NCBI RefSeq assembly: GCF_020144665.1
Contig: NZ_JAAHBQ010000030.1
Location: forward strand, 1-61,601
Length of the DNA: 61,601 bases
Direction of reading: 5' to 3'
DNA from: Oscillatoria salina IIICB1
Lineage (GTDB): Bacteria; Cyanobacteriota; Cyanobacteriia; Cyanobacteriales; SIO1D9
Positions 44,101-53,420 of the stretch are shown piece by piece. Positions within the stretch are counted from its first letter, which is position 1, and each line of letters begins with the position of its first letter. Below the pieces are notes generated by a model. That model saw nothing but the letters and a program-made list of their open reading frames with translations, was not told the origin of the DNA and made no database searches. A program made the position numbers and the translations under genes.

Positions 44101-44752
44101 ACAATTTATTCCTGTAGCAGAAGAAGCTGGTTTAATTAGTTTAATTGGTGAATGGGTACTGCGGGAAGCTTGCAGACAAACTGCTTTGTGGAATCAACGA
44201 TTTTGCGCTCGTGGTAATCACAGCCAAAGCAAATCTGCGTCTTTACAAATGAGTGTCAACCTTTCCGTGCAACAATTTACCAGCGACTTAAGCAAAATCG
44301 TTGCCGACATACTCGCCGAAACAGGTGTAACCGGACGAGATGTAAAGTTAGAAATTACTGAAACAGCACTAATGGCAGATCCCAATTCCGCGATCGCCAT
44401 TTTACGAAAATTAAAAGAGCAAGAAATCTTACTTTGTCTCGATGATTTCGGTACGGGTTACTGCTCTTTAAGTTATCTCCACACTTTTCCGATCGATATC
44501 TTAAAAATTGACCGCTCCTTCGTCAGCAGAATTCACAATAATGGCGAAATCGTGCGGACGATCGTTAGTTTAGCCCACAATCTTAACCTCGATGTCATTG
44601 CTGAAGGAGTTGAATCAATCGAGCAACTGCAACAGTTACAACTTCTCAATTGCAAATACGCTCAAGGTTACTTTTTTTCCAAACCACTGAACAAAGATGC
44701 TGCTACAGTCTTATTAGCCCAGCAAAAAATGAGCGAAGCTGGAGCTAGGTAA
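41171..44752 (+). CDS. Membrane sensor with Cache, PAS, GAF, PAS, GGDEF and EAL domains
   Basis: An 1193-aa cyclic-di-GMP enzyme. The order is: membrane helix (about 11-33), periplasmic dCache-type sensor (about 40-285, GISRFDAKGNLVVQVGIPIP), second helix (about 288-312), PAS (about 335-455), GAF (about 460-620), PAS (about 625-745), GGDEF with intact GGDEF at 833-837, and EAL with EAL at 961-963 (GFEALLRWHHP, plus DDFGTGYCSLSYL). Both catalytic signatures are intact, so it may make and break c-di-GMP, with an external ligand deciding the balance. The sensor resembles that of the chemoreceptor at 49815. Confidence 0.92.
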   Translation: MTKKTRRLQKAIIAGSALGLLALGTTIALVSLKPLYKYLKQEEERKLLVSAKNYSLAIEQWFDRARDVSFQISRRSKLRKSLSAYNNNQITLSEYEYLNKAQLADALNESVVGISRFDAKGNLVVQVGIPIPQSSWQLPTGEDEKSLITGPLQIGEEFYLVVSTSIVDEKRQGTNIILFRLSNWQETILENSESGKSRKIIFGKVEANNTDLFVPFAERKIKITVQELRQTTAVHQALLKASQGKEGTLWCDIGKYFIAYSPINQSNWDIIVAQEKNELYAPVYKQIFNVGCSIVILITIGITSIVFILRSLTGRMQNEIKERLKVTAALRKERDFTKTLFEANPAFFVALDAKGKVILMNPAILNALEYRLDEVTGKDYLSTFVPQEEQRSVKTNFKKVIQEKKSSCQENHLLKKSGSKILVEWHGRAIFNSETNEQEFFFGVGTDITERKRVEEEIRLLQRITQAVLYAEDFNSALELALFMLCDAAGWALGEAWIPNDEKTQLECSPVWYSPHLSLKQFRHISENLEFPPEVGLPGRVFSAQKPEWIEDVSHESKKIFLRAQIAGECGLKAGLGVPIISHQKVLAVLVFFMFTAQTEDQRLVKVVSSVAMQLGSVFERKQAEEKYRRLFENSIEGIFQITPKGGWLNINTALAKMLGYASPAEIKSKLTNIEEQLYVEPNCYLEFQRLMKEEGIVSSFEAQFYRQDGNLIWVLMNARAVYNDRGKISYYEGSIINISDRKEKEEHLRYHASHDGLTQLWSRSFFLERVEQAIACVHQQQDYRFAVLFLDVDGFKLVNDSLGHIVGDRLLVAIAQRLRQCLRGGDTLARLGGDEFTILVARLQDLNDAIAIARRVKAAFQPPFAIAGQEIYAGVSIGIVEGNSNYQKPQELLRDADTAMYRAKRQGKGGYAIFDATMRVEAIERLELETDLRRALERNELEVYYQPIVSVSTGKITGFEALLRWHHPQRGMISPGQFIPVAEEAGLISLIGEWVLREACRQTALWNQRFCARGNHSQSKSASLQMSVNLSVQQFTSDLSKIVADILAETGVTGRDVKLEITETALMADPNSAIAILRKLKEQEILLCLDDFGTGYCSLSYLHTFPIDILKIDRSFVSRIHNNGEIVRTIVSLAHNLNLDVIAEGVESIEQLQQLQLLNCKYAQGYFFSKPLNKDAATVLLAQQKMSEAGAR

Positions 44753-44785
44753 TTAGATTATCGAGGTGGGAACGCGAAATCAAAC

Positions 44786-44956
44786 TTATTTTTCGGGAAC
44801 GGGAACGCGATCGCTTTTTCGCAGCAAAAGTACCATACCTCCAATCGCGAGAAAGCCAATTCCCCACCAAAGAGAATTACCAGGCAGAATTTTGAGCAAA
44901 AGTGTGACTATTCCTGATGTAATCAGCGACGAAGCAATTGTGGTTCGATATTTCAT
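44786..44956 (-). CDS. Small two-helix membrane protein, hypothetical
   Basis: A 56-aa ORF: MKYRTTIASSLITSG, then two hydrophobic segments (about 10-25 and 29-46, separated by KILPGNS) and a basic tail RKSDRVPVPEK. Composition, size and membrane character favour a real protein over a chance ORF. I do not recognise a family. It is convergent with the GGDEF/EAL gene, 33 bp after its stop. Confidence 0.55.
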   Translation of the reverse strand: MKYRTTIASSLITSGIVTLLLKILPGNSLWWGIGFLAIGGMVLLLRKSDRVPVPEK

Positions 44957-45054
44957 TGTTAATAAAACTTTTTCGATGTCTATCCTCTGTTGTGACTAAA
45001 TTCTAGTTAGGAAATTAACCCATCACCTCCATCGAGAGAGATAATACCCAACAG

Positions 45055-45086
45055 AGCCGGGGCAGCCATAGGCGGCAGCCCCTACG
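45055..45086. repeat. Hairpin GGGGC...GCCCC before the NTF2-like gene's stop
   Basis: GGGGC (45059-45063) pairs with GCCCC (45078-45082), and GCAGCC is repeated in the loop. It lies 12 bp past the stop of the minus-strand gene at 45094 and may be its terminator. Confidence 0.4.
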
Positions 45087-45093
45087 AAAAAAA

Positions 45094-45999
45094 TTAGCGT
45101 TGCGGAAGATCCCTCGCCGCAGTATTACCCACCACGTGCAAACGTTGAGAAACAATTGTCATCCCATCACCGCGAATTAAAATCGCCGAAACCCAGCGAT
45201 CGCCAGGTTTATCGGTAATCCTGCCCACCTTGAAAATACCTCCAGCCGGAAGCAAATCTAACTCCAACTCCGTAGGTTCGAGATAGCGATCGCTACTCAC
45301 TTGTTCTTCGATCGCCGTTCCCATCAATAAATCATCTGCCAAAGGTTCAGTAACGATCGCATCAAAATTAAAAGGCTCGCCCAAACGCACTTGCTCTGGT
45401 AAATTCAATGTCACCTGGGGTGGATTATTGCCCGCAGTAACCTTCGTTGTTTCCGCCAAAATTTCCTGAGCAACAATTTCCTCGTTTTGAAAACGCTGGC
45501 GCGAGCGCAAAATAGATTCTATCCTCACCATTCTGCCATCTCGCATTACCGAACCATTCACATAAGTAATCGTTTCTGCAACAATTGCCTCACCTTCCCG
45601 CTCCCAAGACACCAATTCCGTGCGATAGTTTAATCTCGGATACTGTTCCCACAGTTTTTTCAGAGTTGCCATTAACTCTTGACGATTCAACTCATCAGAA
45701 TTAGTGAAACTCGAACTGTAAAACTCCTCGATCCTTTCCAAATCGCGATCGTTTGCCGCCGCTTCAATTTCACTAATTGCCTCGCGGAGTTCGGGTGGCG
45801 CACTTGCCGCATCCGCCGCCACACTCACAGTCCCCAAACCCAAACTGAGGAGAACCGAAATTGACGAAGTTATCGCAGCTTTCGTCATTGCACGACGAAA
45901 GCACGATGACCATTGCCCAGATTTGTTAGTCAAAAAAATTTGCTGAAGAGTTCCAAAATTGCCCATCGGTGATAGTTTGAATAATTGAACAATACTCAT
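45094..45999 (-). CDS. Exported protein with NTF2-like domain
   Basis: A protein of up to 301 aa. A signal peptide (ITSSISVLLSLGLGTVSVAADA) starts at an internal Met (residue 38, ATG at 45888), so the true start is either there or at 45999. Residues about 68-170 look like an NTF2/SnoaL-type cone (LREAISEIEAAANDRDLERIEEFYSSSF). Residues about 190-300 form a second beta-rich domain (QVTLNLPEQVRLGEPFNFDAIV). The function is unknown; export to the periplasm is likely. It is divergent from murG, with 45 bp between the start codons if the longer form is used. Confidence 0.7.
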   Translation of the reverse strand: MSIVQLFKLSPMGNFGTLQQIFLTNKSGQWSSCFRRAMTKAAITSSISVLLSLGLGTVSVAADAASAPPELREAISEIEAAANDRDLERIEEFYSSSFTNSDELNRQELMATLKKLWEQYPRLNYRTELVSWEREGEAIVAETITYVNGSVMRDGRMVRIESILRSRQRFQNEEIVAQEILAETTKVTAGNNPPQVTLNLPEQVRLGEPFNFDAIVTEPLADDLLMGTAIEEQVSSDRYLEPTELELDLLPAGGIFKVGRITDKPGDRWVSAILIRGDGMTIVSQRLHVVGNTAARDLPQR

Positions 46000-46044
46000 T
46001 AATCATTGTCTCGATTGTAGTCAAAGACAAACTAAAAAATACAG

Positions 46045-47124
46045 ATGACAAAAACACCTATTCCCTTGCTCATTGCTGCTAGCGGAACTGGAGGACATCT
46101 ATTTCCCGCCCTAGCAGTAGCAGAAAAACTCACAGATTATCAGATTGAGTGGCTTGGCGTTCCCGATCGCCTAGAAACCAGACTCGTTCCCGAATCATAT
46201 CCTCTACATACCATCGCTGTCGAGGGATTTCAAGAACGTTTTGGCTTGAATACCCTCCGCATTTTCCAACGCCTTGCTGGTTCAATTCGTCAAGTACGCA
46301 GGCTTCTCAAAGAGCGTCAGATTGAACTTGTCTTTACCACGGGCGGTTACATTGCTAGTCCGACAATTCTCGCTGCTCGTTCCCTGGGTTTGCCAGTTAT
46401 TCTCCACGAATCTAATGCTCTCCCTGGAAAGGTAACTCGTTGGTTTGCTCCCTTTTGTACTTCTGTCGCTCTCGGTTTTTCAGAAGCAGCCCAATATTTA
46501 CCCCGCAGCCGCACTGTCTGGGTAGGAACTCCCGTGCGTTCGATTTTTCTTACTCCTCAACAACTAGATTTACCTATTCCTGAATCTGCCTTTCTTATCG
46601 TCGTTGTTGGCGGTTCCCAAGGAGCAGTAGCAGTTAATCAAATGGTACGTGAATGCGCCCCAGCGTGGTTTGCGGCTGGTGCCTATCTCATTCACTTAAC
46701 TGGAGATCGAGATCCTGACGTTCATCTTCTCGAACATCCCCAATATTTATCGCTGCCTTTTTATGAGAATATGGCAGCACTCTTACAAAGAGCAAATTTA
46801 GCAATTAGTCGCGCCGGAGCGGGAACTCTGACTGAATTAGCCGTATCGAAAACGCCAGCAATTTTAATTCCTTATCCCTACGCGGCTGAAGATCATCAAG
46901 CTTACAATGCAGCAGTTTTTCAAAGTGCTGGGGCGGCTTTAGTTTACCCTCAAGCACAACTCACACCAGAAATCTTAAAAACCCAGGTTTTAGAGTTAAT
47001 TGCTAATCCTGCACAACTGGCACAGATGGCTCAACAAGCTACTGATTTGGCTGTCACCGATAGTAGCGATCGCCTAGCTAAACTCCTGCGGTTAACCTTG
47101 TCTGTTCAGGTGGTTAAAAAGTAA
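46045..47124 (+). CDS. murG: MurG, UDP-GlcNAc:lipid I N-acetylglucosaminyltransferase
   Basis: MurG makes lipid II from lipid I and UDP-GlcNAc at the inner face of the plasma membrane. The GT-B signatures are visible: ASGTGGHLFPALAVAEKL near residue 12, TTGGYIASPT, LHESNALPGKVTRW, VVGGSQGAVAVNQ and ISRAGAGTLTELAVSKTPAILIPYP. At 359 aa it is normal. Unlike in many bacteria there is no mur/fts cluster around it, as is common in cyanobacteria. Confidence 0.96.
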   Translation: MTKTPIPLLIAASGTGGHLFPALAVAEKLTDYQIEWLGVPDRLETRLVPESYPLHTIAVEGFQERFGLNTLRIFQRLAGSIRQVRRLLKERQIELVFTTGGYIASPTILAARSLGLPVILHESNALPGKVTRWFAPFCTSVALGFSEAAQYLPRSRTVWVGTPVRSIFLTPQQLDLPIPESAFLIVVVGGSQGAVAVNQMVRECAPAWFAAGAYLIHLTGDRDPDVHLLEHPQYLSLPFYENMAALLQRANLAISRAGAGTLTELAVSKTPAILIPYPYAAEDHQAYNAAVFQSAGAALVYPQAQLTPEILKTQVLELIANPAQLAQMAQQATDLAVTDSSDRLAKLLRLTLSVQVVKK

Positions 47125-47206
47125 TTAGTTTTGCCCTGATGACTGCTAATTTCTACTCGCTCGGAGTTATTAGTTAATTTTTTCTTTTTTGCTTTACCCA
47201 GTTAAT

Positions 47207-48004
47207 TTAACTAGCAAATATTCCTTCCGTTTCCCTTTGAAAAATGTAGTCGTAATCAAAAATCAAATGTTTAATATTACGCCCAATTGAAAATCCCAGT
47301 TCGCAAACAGCTTCCGTGGTAAATGTTACCAGAATTAATTCAATTAATTTTTTCGCTCCAATTTCGGGTTTTTGCACAAAATAATCTCGTTTGGCAAAAA
47401 ATACTCGCTCATCTTTAGGCACAATAATCCCATTTAGTCGGTGAGCGTTCTGAATTCGCTTGATGTATTTGTTGTAAAATTCTTCCTGATTGATTTGAAT
47501 GCGATACAGACGTTCGTGTTGTTGCCAACTCATTTGAAACATCATTTTGATGATTTCAAAGCCTAAAATATAGTTGAGGACATGACTTTGTTCTTCTGAA
47601 TTAACTACTAACCGTAAAGCTGACTCTAAATATTTATCTGGTTGGCGACTAACATCTTGAGCCGAATGAATGTAAAATTGCCTGATATATTTTCTCAGAA
47701 CTGAACCAGTTAGCTTAGTATCGATCCGAAACAATCTTAAATAAAACTGAACTCTTTCTTGGGCATCTTGGTCTTGTAAAATTTTAGCAATTAAACCATC
47801 AGCCGTATAATCGTCCAGAAATTGTGCTTGCATTTCTGGAGATGCCGCACATAAAAGATGACATAAAGATAAAACGTAGCGGCGCTCTTTCCAGGGTAAA
47901 CCTTCTGCCCATTTTTTGACTTCAACTGGTAATCTTTCTAGCATTTTGTCTGCCTTCGACCCTTCTTGTAGAACGGCGATTTTGTCTTTTAACTGTGTAA
48001 TCAT
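47207..48004 (-). CDS. Conserved cyanobacterial protein of unknown function
   Basis: A 265-aa all-helical soluble protein (KADKMLERLPVEVKKWAEGLPW, RRYVLSLCHLLCAASPEMQAQFLDDYTADG, VLRKYIRQFYIHSAQDVSRQPDKYLES). I recall close relatives in many cyanobacteria, sometimes labelled as a cobyrinic acid synthase; nothing here (no P-loop, no amidotransferase triad) supports that label. It is convergent with murG. The start is ATG at 48004. Confidence 0.75.
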   Translation of the reverse strand: MITQLKDKIAVLQEGSKADKMLERLPVEVKKWAEGLPWKERRYVLSLCHLLCAASPEMQAQFLDDYTADGLIAKILQDQDAQERVQFYLRLFRIDTKLTGSVLRKYIRQFYIHSAQDVSRQPDKYLESALRLVVNSEEQSHVLNYILGFEIIKMMFQMSWQQHERLYRIQINQEEFYNKYIKRIQNAHRLNGIIVPKDERVFFAKRDYFVQKPEIGAKKLIELILVTFTTEAVCELGFSIGRNIKHLIFDYDYIFQRETEGIFAS

Positions 48005-48777
48005 TTTTGATAATTTCCAAGCTACATCACATCATGTTAGTTTAGAAATAACCAGAGATAGGTAGCTGTAAATCCCTGGAAACTTTTTTTAGACAACTAC
48101 AGCAACAGTTAGTTCTTTTTTTATTATTCCCGATTAAATTCAGGAAATATCACTTTGCTGCACAAAATTTTACTTAACTCTATCGCTGAAACTTTGGCAG
48201 CGCTCGCTCGCCTAGCCCAACCTAGGAAACAGTAATAGTTGCTACTATAATTATTATCCTGTTAACTCGAAACTGACTGGCGGACATTCAAATTTTTAAA
48301 CTGTCACAGGAAGTTTTTTCCCTTGCCACCAGGAGAGTATAGTGAAAGAGAAGATTTGGATGTTGTATCCGTAGATTCTCGGATAATACATAATTGATTA
48401 ATCTTGTTATAGTAAAATAGCGATCGCTGAATTCCTCGGTCAAGTTAGTTGATAGTTGAAAATACCGATCTTGACTCTCTTTTAAGGTTAAAGCTAAACG
48501 ATTCAATCTTCCCTCGAAAGAGCAATTCCCTTTGACTGCGGCAATTATTCTTTTCCGAGAAAACTAACTGGTGAAGTTTAGCAAAAACCTAAAAAAAAGT
48601 ATTAAATAATACAGAAAGTTAGAAAAAATAGTGTATTTATTCGACTAAGTTATCTACCAGAAAAACTGCTCGATCTAGTGATTGTGGCTAGGAACGGCAG
48701 AAAGCAGCCAAAAACCCCAGCAGTGGTGTACTGTAAAATTGAGTAATCAGAACAATTTCTCCTGTCTATCCCTGCTT
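48005..48777. other. 773-bp intergenic region
   Basis: AT-rich, between divergently transcribed genes. It holds a small hairpin TATCCG-TAGATTCT-CGGATA near 48368-48387 and CCTAG...CCTAGG near 48210. A 72-codon open frame at 48288-48506 (-) lacks conservation signals. I see no RNA gene. Confidence 0.45.
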
Positions 48778-49809
48778 ATGGTTGAAATTCCCCAATCTAC
48801 CGCCGAACTGGCTGCGATCCTGGAAACGCCAGTAGACCTGAATTTCGAGCTTCCCGATCCCGAAGACGAAGCAATTCAGGAAAACGAATTTAACGATCGC
48901 ATCGAATACGCATGGAAAGTTTGCGATCGCTTCGATCTGCAAACCGATATTTGGCGGGGACGGATTATGCGAGCAGTGCGCGATCGCGAAAAAAAAGGCG
49001 GCGATGGACGCGGGACGGGTTTTCTCAATTGGCTCAAAAGCAGAGAAATTACCAAAAGTCAAGCTTATGCTTTAATTCAATTAGCCAATAGTGCTGATAC
49101 TCTCCTCGAAGCAGGACAACTCGATCCCGAAACAATTAATAACTTTAGCAAACGGGCATTTGTCGAAACTGCGAAATCGGCTCCAGAAGTGCAAAAATTA
49201 GTTAGCGAAGCTGCCCAAAATGGTTCTCGCATCACTCGTCGGGAAGTCAAGCAACTCGCTGACGAATGGACAGCCATGAATTCGGAATTGCTGCCCGAAG
49301 AAGTAAAATCAAAAGCAGCAGAAGGCACTTTACCTCCCCGTCACCTCGCACCTTTAGTGAAAGAGTTAGAAAAATTACCGAACTCGCACCTGAGTCAAAT
49401 ACAACGAGAAGTAGCCGAAAGTCCTGATGTAGATACAGTTAAACAACTAACCACCGATGCTCGAAGTTTAGCAAAATATCTCGATGCAGCAGCCCAAGTG
49501 CAAACTCTGCGCAACTCATCGATTGACATGGAAATGGCACTGGATGAAGCTTTACGTCTCGACTGTTTAAATACGGCGGCTGACTTAGTCAAACAAGCTA
49601 CCCAACTCGAACAAACCGTCGCCAAATTGTATACTACTTGGAAACGTCTCGGTAGTCTCAGCGATCGCCTCTACGTCGATACCGGAGCAAGTAACCCTCA
49701 TCTGCGATCGTTACTTACCTGTCTAGAAACCCTCACCAATGAAGTTATCGAAGTGCATTTAGATGACGCGGGCGAACGAACGGTTCGCTTAAAAGTTATT
49801 GACTCTTGA
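48778..49809 (+). CDS. Conserved hypothetical helical protein
   Basis: A 343-aa protein opening MVEIPQSTAELAAIL. Residues about 55-125 (WRGRIMRAVRDREKKGG, FLNWLKSREITKSQAYALIQLANSADTLLEAGQL) resemble ParB- or DUF3102-like helix-turn-helix regions, which suggests DNA or regulatory binding. The C-terminal half is alpha-helical with Leu/Ala heptads. I do not recognise a named family. The frame is open to 48682, but the extension is poor in coding character; ATG 48778 is preferred. Confidence 0.68.
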   Translation: MVEIPQSTAELAAILETPVDLNFELPDPEDEAIQENEFNDRIEYAWKVCDRFDLQTDIWRGRIMRAVRDREKKGGDGRGTGFLNWLKSREITKSQAYALIQLANSADTLLEAGQLDPETINNFSKRAFVETAKSAPEVQKLVSEAAQNGSRITRREVKQLADEWTAMNSELLPEEVKSKAAEGTLPPRHLAPLVKELEKLPNSHLSQIQREVAESPDVDTVKQLTTDARSLAKYLDAAAQVQTLRNSSIDMEMALDEALRLDCLNTAADLVKQATQLEQTVAKLYTTWKRLGSLSDRLYVDTGASNPHLRSLLTCLETLTNEVIEVHLDDAGERTVRLKVIDS

Positions 49810-49814
49810 GCAAT

Positions 49815-51545
49815 TTAGTGCTTCCTCATTATTAAAGTCGTTCGCTCATGATTAATCACTTTGATTGCATCAACAACCTGTTGAATAGCAGTAGCTTGTT
49901 CTTGAGTAGATAAAGAAATTTCTTGGGAACGAGCTACCACTTGCGAAACCACATCGCGAAAACTATCGAACACCAGTTCCGTTTCTTGAGCAATTTGCAC
50001 GCTCTGGGCTACTGTTTTTATTCCTTCATTAGTTGCTATCACCGTCGAATGAATTAATTTTTCGATCTCTGCTAATACAGACGTAATTCGAGCCGTCGAA
50101 TTACGACTTTGGTCTGCTAATTTACGAATTTCCGCCGCAACCACCGCAAAACCTTTTCCTTGTTCTCCAGCCCGAACTGCTTCTACGGCGGCATTTAAAG
50201 CCAACATATTCGTTTGATTAGCAACTTCACTCACTAACAAGATAATTTTGCCGATCTCCTGGGTACTCTGACTCAGAGATGTAGTTTGTTTGGCGATCGC
50301 GCGAACATTTTCTTTCAACATATTCATTCCTTCCAGAGTACGACTAACTGCGGCTGTTCCTCCTTCAACCAAATTCAACATTTTTTTCGCACTATTTCCT
50401 GCCACCAAACCTGCTTCAGCAACTTGTCGGGAGGAAGCATTCAACTCATCCATTTGTTGCAAAACTTGTTCCACCAAAATCCGCCGATTTTGTTCGAGTT
50501 CTAAAGCGGTTGTTTTCTCTGTCAATAACCTTTCTTTTTCCTCAACTTCTCGTTCTAACTCATCAGTTTTAATTATTGCCTGACCCGCCAAAGGACGCAA
50601 CAATAATACCATTCCGACCGTTCCCAACAAGCTTAAAATTACGACAATTGCTGCTATTTTCACGATTTCTTGATTTACCGAGGCATACAGTTCATTAGGA
50701 TTCATTTTCACAATAATGCCCCAATTACTCTCAGTAATTGCTCCAAACGCAATTACATTTTCTTCAGTACCCCTATTTTCATCTTTTAATAAACCCGTAT
50801 CGCCTGCTACCGTTTTTTCAAAAGTATTTTTTAGGAGATCGCTAGGAGTTTGAGTAGAATCTCTCAAGGGAAAAAATAAAACAGCTTCACCATTATCTAC
50901 TGCTCCTAAAATAGTTTCTCCTGTCTCTCCCAAACCAAGATAATCTTTAACAATTCGCTGTAAACTAAAAGTTGTCAATAAAACTAGATCTGTGCCTACT
51001 CGCTCTCCATTGGAATTAATAATCGGCGCTCCCACAACTAAATATTGTTCGCCATCTAATTGAATTGGACGACCGACAATAGCCTCATTTGTATTTAATT
51101 TAGGTATTTCCCCTAAAAAAGGCGGAATTCTTTTTCCTACTTGAATTGCCAAGTTACTATTGGCATCTAAACGACTAATTCCCACTAAATCTTTTGATTG
51201 ATTTAAAGCATCTTCGATAATTGGCGTACTAGCAGCAATGAACTCTTCTTTATTTATTTCCCCTTGATTATAGGAGATTAATAAATTACGCGCGCGAGTC
51301 CTACTGGCAATTTGTAAAGCCATATCTTTTGCACCTGCTAAAAATTCATCAACTACTAATGTTCGCAGCAACACAGCAGATTGTAAATTTCTTTCTTCTC
51401 TTTCTTTTAAACGATTATATAAAGGACTAACGCTGGCAAATGCCACTATTGTACTAATAATCAAAATTCCTCCGGCTGAATACAATATTAAGGAATTTTG
51501 TAGTTTTTTAGTATTAGTTGTTTTTCTGAATTGCGCCTTACTCAT
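49815..51545 (-). CDS. Methyl-accepting chemotaxis protein with dCache-type sensor
   Basis: A 576-aa chemoreceptor. It has membrane helices at about 18-40 and 297-318 around a periplasmic sensor ([39 protein letters not shown]). A coiled coil (about 325-375) follows without a clear HAMP domain, then the signalling domain with hairpin tip [28 protein letters not shown]. It would signal through CheA/CheW to type IV pili or another output. No che genes are adjacent. Its stop lies 5 bp from the convergent gene at 48778. The sensor resembles that of the GGDEF/EAL protein. Confidence 0.92.
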   Translation of the reverse strand: MSKAQFRKTTNTKKLQNSLILYSAGGILIISTIVAFASVSPLYNRLKEREERNLQSAVLLRTLVVDEFLAGAKDMALQIASRTRARNLLISYNQGEINKEEFIAASTPIIEDALNQSKDLVGISRLDANSNLAIQVGKRIPPFLGEIPKLNTNEAIVGRPIQLDGEQYLVVGAPIINSNGERVGTDLVLLTTFSLQRIVKDYLGLGETGETILGAVDNGEAVLFFPLRDSTQTPSDLLKNTFEKTVAGDTGLLKDENRGTEENVIAFGAITESNWGIIVKMNPNELYASVNQEIVKIAAIVVILSLLGTVGMVLLLRPLAGQAIIKTDELEREVEEKERLLTEKTTALELEQNRRILVEQVLQQMDELNASSRQVAEAGLVAGNSAKKMLNLVEGGTAAVSRTLEGMNMLKENVRAIAKQTTSLSQSTQEIGKIILLVSEVANQTNMLALNAAVEAVRAGEQGKGFAVVAAEIRKLADQSRNSTARITSVLAEIEKLIHSTVIATNEGIKTVAQSVQIAQETELVFDSFRDVVSQVVARSQEISLSTQEQATAIQQVVDAIKVINHERTTLIMRKH

Positions 51546-51785
51546 GTTGTCTTTGAACTAGAAAAACGCTATTTTTTTTATTAGTTAAACAAAATCGCTA
51601 ATTTCCTAATTAATTTGGTATTTAGATCGTATTTCAGCGAGATATTCGAGACTTGATGACAATTTCCAGAATTAGCGAGCGGCAATTATTAATTATCAAT
51701 TTATTTTCCAATTCACCTAATTTAACCAATCGCAATTCCTTAATTTTTAATTGACAATACGACGTCTTAACTTCCTAGCTAATTG

Positions 51786-52625
51786 CTAATTTTTAATTCC
51801 TGTGGTACCAATACCGCGAATAAACTGTCGCTGACCGATTAAAAATAACAAAATCACCGGGATTGTCGCAATAACCACAGCCGCCATCAACAAAGACCAA
51901 TTATTAGTAAACTGTTCTTGAAACTCAGCTAAAGCAAGCTGTACCGTTCTTAACTCTGGTCGTGTCGTAAAAATTAAAGGCTTAAATAAATCGTTCCACT
52001 CACCAATAAAAGTAAACAAAAACAAAGTTACCAAAGCTGGACGAGATAAAGGTAACATAATTCGCCAGAGAATTGCCAAGCGATTAGCTCCATCTAAAGC
52101 CGCAGCTTCCTCCAACTCCACAGGTACAGTGCTAAAATATTGTCGCATCAAAAAAATGCCAAAACCATTAGCTGCCGTAGGCAAAATCAACGCCGCATAA
52201 GTATTAATCAAATGTCCCCACTTCAACACTAAAAAAATTGGAATTACCAAAATTTGAAAAGGAATCACCAACGTAGCCAAAATGAGCAATAAAATTGCTT
52301 GACGACCGCGAAACTTCAGTCTTGCTAAAGCATAACCAGCCAAAGCCGAAGTGAGCAATTGAAAACCCGTAACAGCTAAAGCAACAAAAGTAGAATTAGC
52401 AAACGCCAGCAGAAAATCGCCTCGCGCCCAAGCCGAGCGATAATTAGCAAAAGTGAGAGAATCAAGAGGAATAGCTTCGCCAGCAGCAGTACCAGCAGGA
52501 CTTAAAGAAGTGAAGAAAACTACCCCCAGAGGTAGTAAAATCAAACCCACTCCCAATAGTAAAAGTAGTAGAATCCAGAAAGTGCTGTTAGTAGCAATAG
52601 ACTTGAACCAATATTTTCCAGCCAT
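51786..52625 (-). CDS. Carbohydrate ABC transporter permease (MalG/UgpE type)
   Basis: A 279-aa inner-membrane permease with six helices. The EAA loop EEAAALDGANRLAILWRIMLPL is the contact site for the ATPase. The type fits CUT1 sugar or polyol importers. Neither the partner permease, binding protein nor ATPase is nearby, so the rest of the transporter must be encoded elsewhere. Start ATG at 52625. Confidence 0.9.
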   Translation of the reverse strand: MAGKYWFKSIATNSTFWILLLLLLGVGLILLPLGVVFFTSLSPAGTAAGEAIPLDSLTFANYRSAWARGDFLLAFANSTFVALAVTGFQLLTSALAGYALARLKFRGRQAILLLILATLVIPFQILVIPIFLVLKWGHLINTYAALILPTAANGFGIFLMRQYFSTVPVELEEAAALDGANRLAILWRIMLPLSRPALVTLFLFTFIGEWNDLFKPLIFTTRPELRTVQLALAEFQEQFTNNWSLLMAAVVIATIPVILLFLIGQRQFIRGIGTTGIKN

Positions 52626-52743
52626 TGATAAGTATTTATACCGATATTAGTATAATCTGATAAGTTATTCTCGGCTTTGGGAACTATTTAAACACACAAA
52701 AGTACAATTCTAGGCAAAAGACGAGTAATTGAGGAAAGCCCAA

Positions 52744-53313
52744 ATGCAGCAAGCAGCAATTCTAGAAGCATTTGCTGACTTACCAGATCCACGCAGAAAA
52801 GCAGGACAAAGACATAGTATTTCTTTGTGTCTAGCTCTATTTACCTTAGCGATCGCCGCAGGGAATAGAGGATTTTTAGCGATCGGCGATTGGATAGACG
52901 CTTACCAAAGCGAATTAATTGAATTACTTGGCGTAGATCAGCAAAGACTACCATCATACAGCACAATTCGTCGGGTACTACTCCAACTCGACTACCAAAA
53001 ATATGCTCAGTGTATCGTCAAGTTTCTGGGCTTACAAAATGTCAACGAAGAAAGAATCGCTGTTTACAGCAAAGCTTTGCAGAAGTATACTCAACCGGAT
53101 AGTAGCAACTTTAACTTAGAACCTCATCCCGCTATTAACCTAGTTAGTTCATTCCTCGCAGAACGTGGCTTAATGTTAGAGACAAGCGAAGTAGATGCCA
53201 AACCCTACGGAATCAAAGGATTACCCGAAACAATCAAAACAATGGCACTCAAAGGTGTAACCTTTGCTCTTGATGCAATTAGGGCGCAACCGAAAACCAG
53301 CCCAGACAGTTAA
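52744..53313 (+). pseudogene. Truncated ISAs1-type transposase remnant
   Basis: About 190 aa against about 370 for a full ISAs1 transposase. The N-terminal DDE_Tnp_1-associated domain is clear (FADLPDPRRKAGQRHSISL, LPSYSTIRRVLLQLD). The middle has diverged, and the frame ends just after a stretch (LKGVTFALDAIRAQPKT) that corresponds to the first catalytic Asp region (DA-x-x-x-Q). The rest of the DDE core is missing and no terminal inverted repeats are obvious. The start is ATG 52744 after GAGGAAA, or TTG at 52729. It lies directly upstream of ado. Confidence 0.7.
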
Positions 53314-53420
53314 GGAAAAAGCAATTAGCACAGAAACCGCTATTTTGGCTGAGTTTAGGTGAACGCAAGGAAATTTTTAGAATGAAATAGTCCGATCGCG
53401 GGGACTGTCGATAACATAAG

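Noticed and set aside
47207-48004. Cobyrinic acid a,c-diamide synthase
   Set aside because: Relatives may carry this label, but there is no P-loop and no glutamine amidotransferase site.
48288-48506. 72-codon minus-strand gene
   Set aside because: No ribosome binding site, no recognisable motif, and it lies in AT-rich intergenic DNA.
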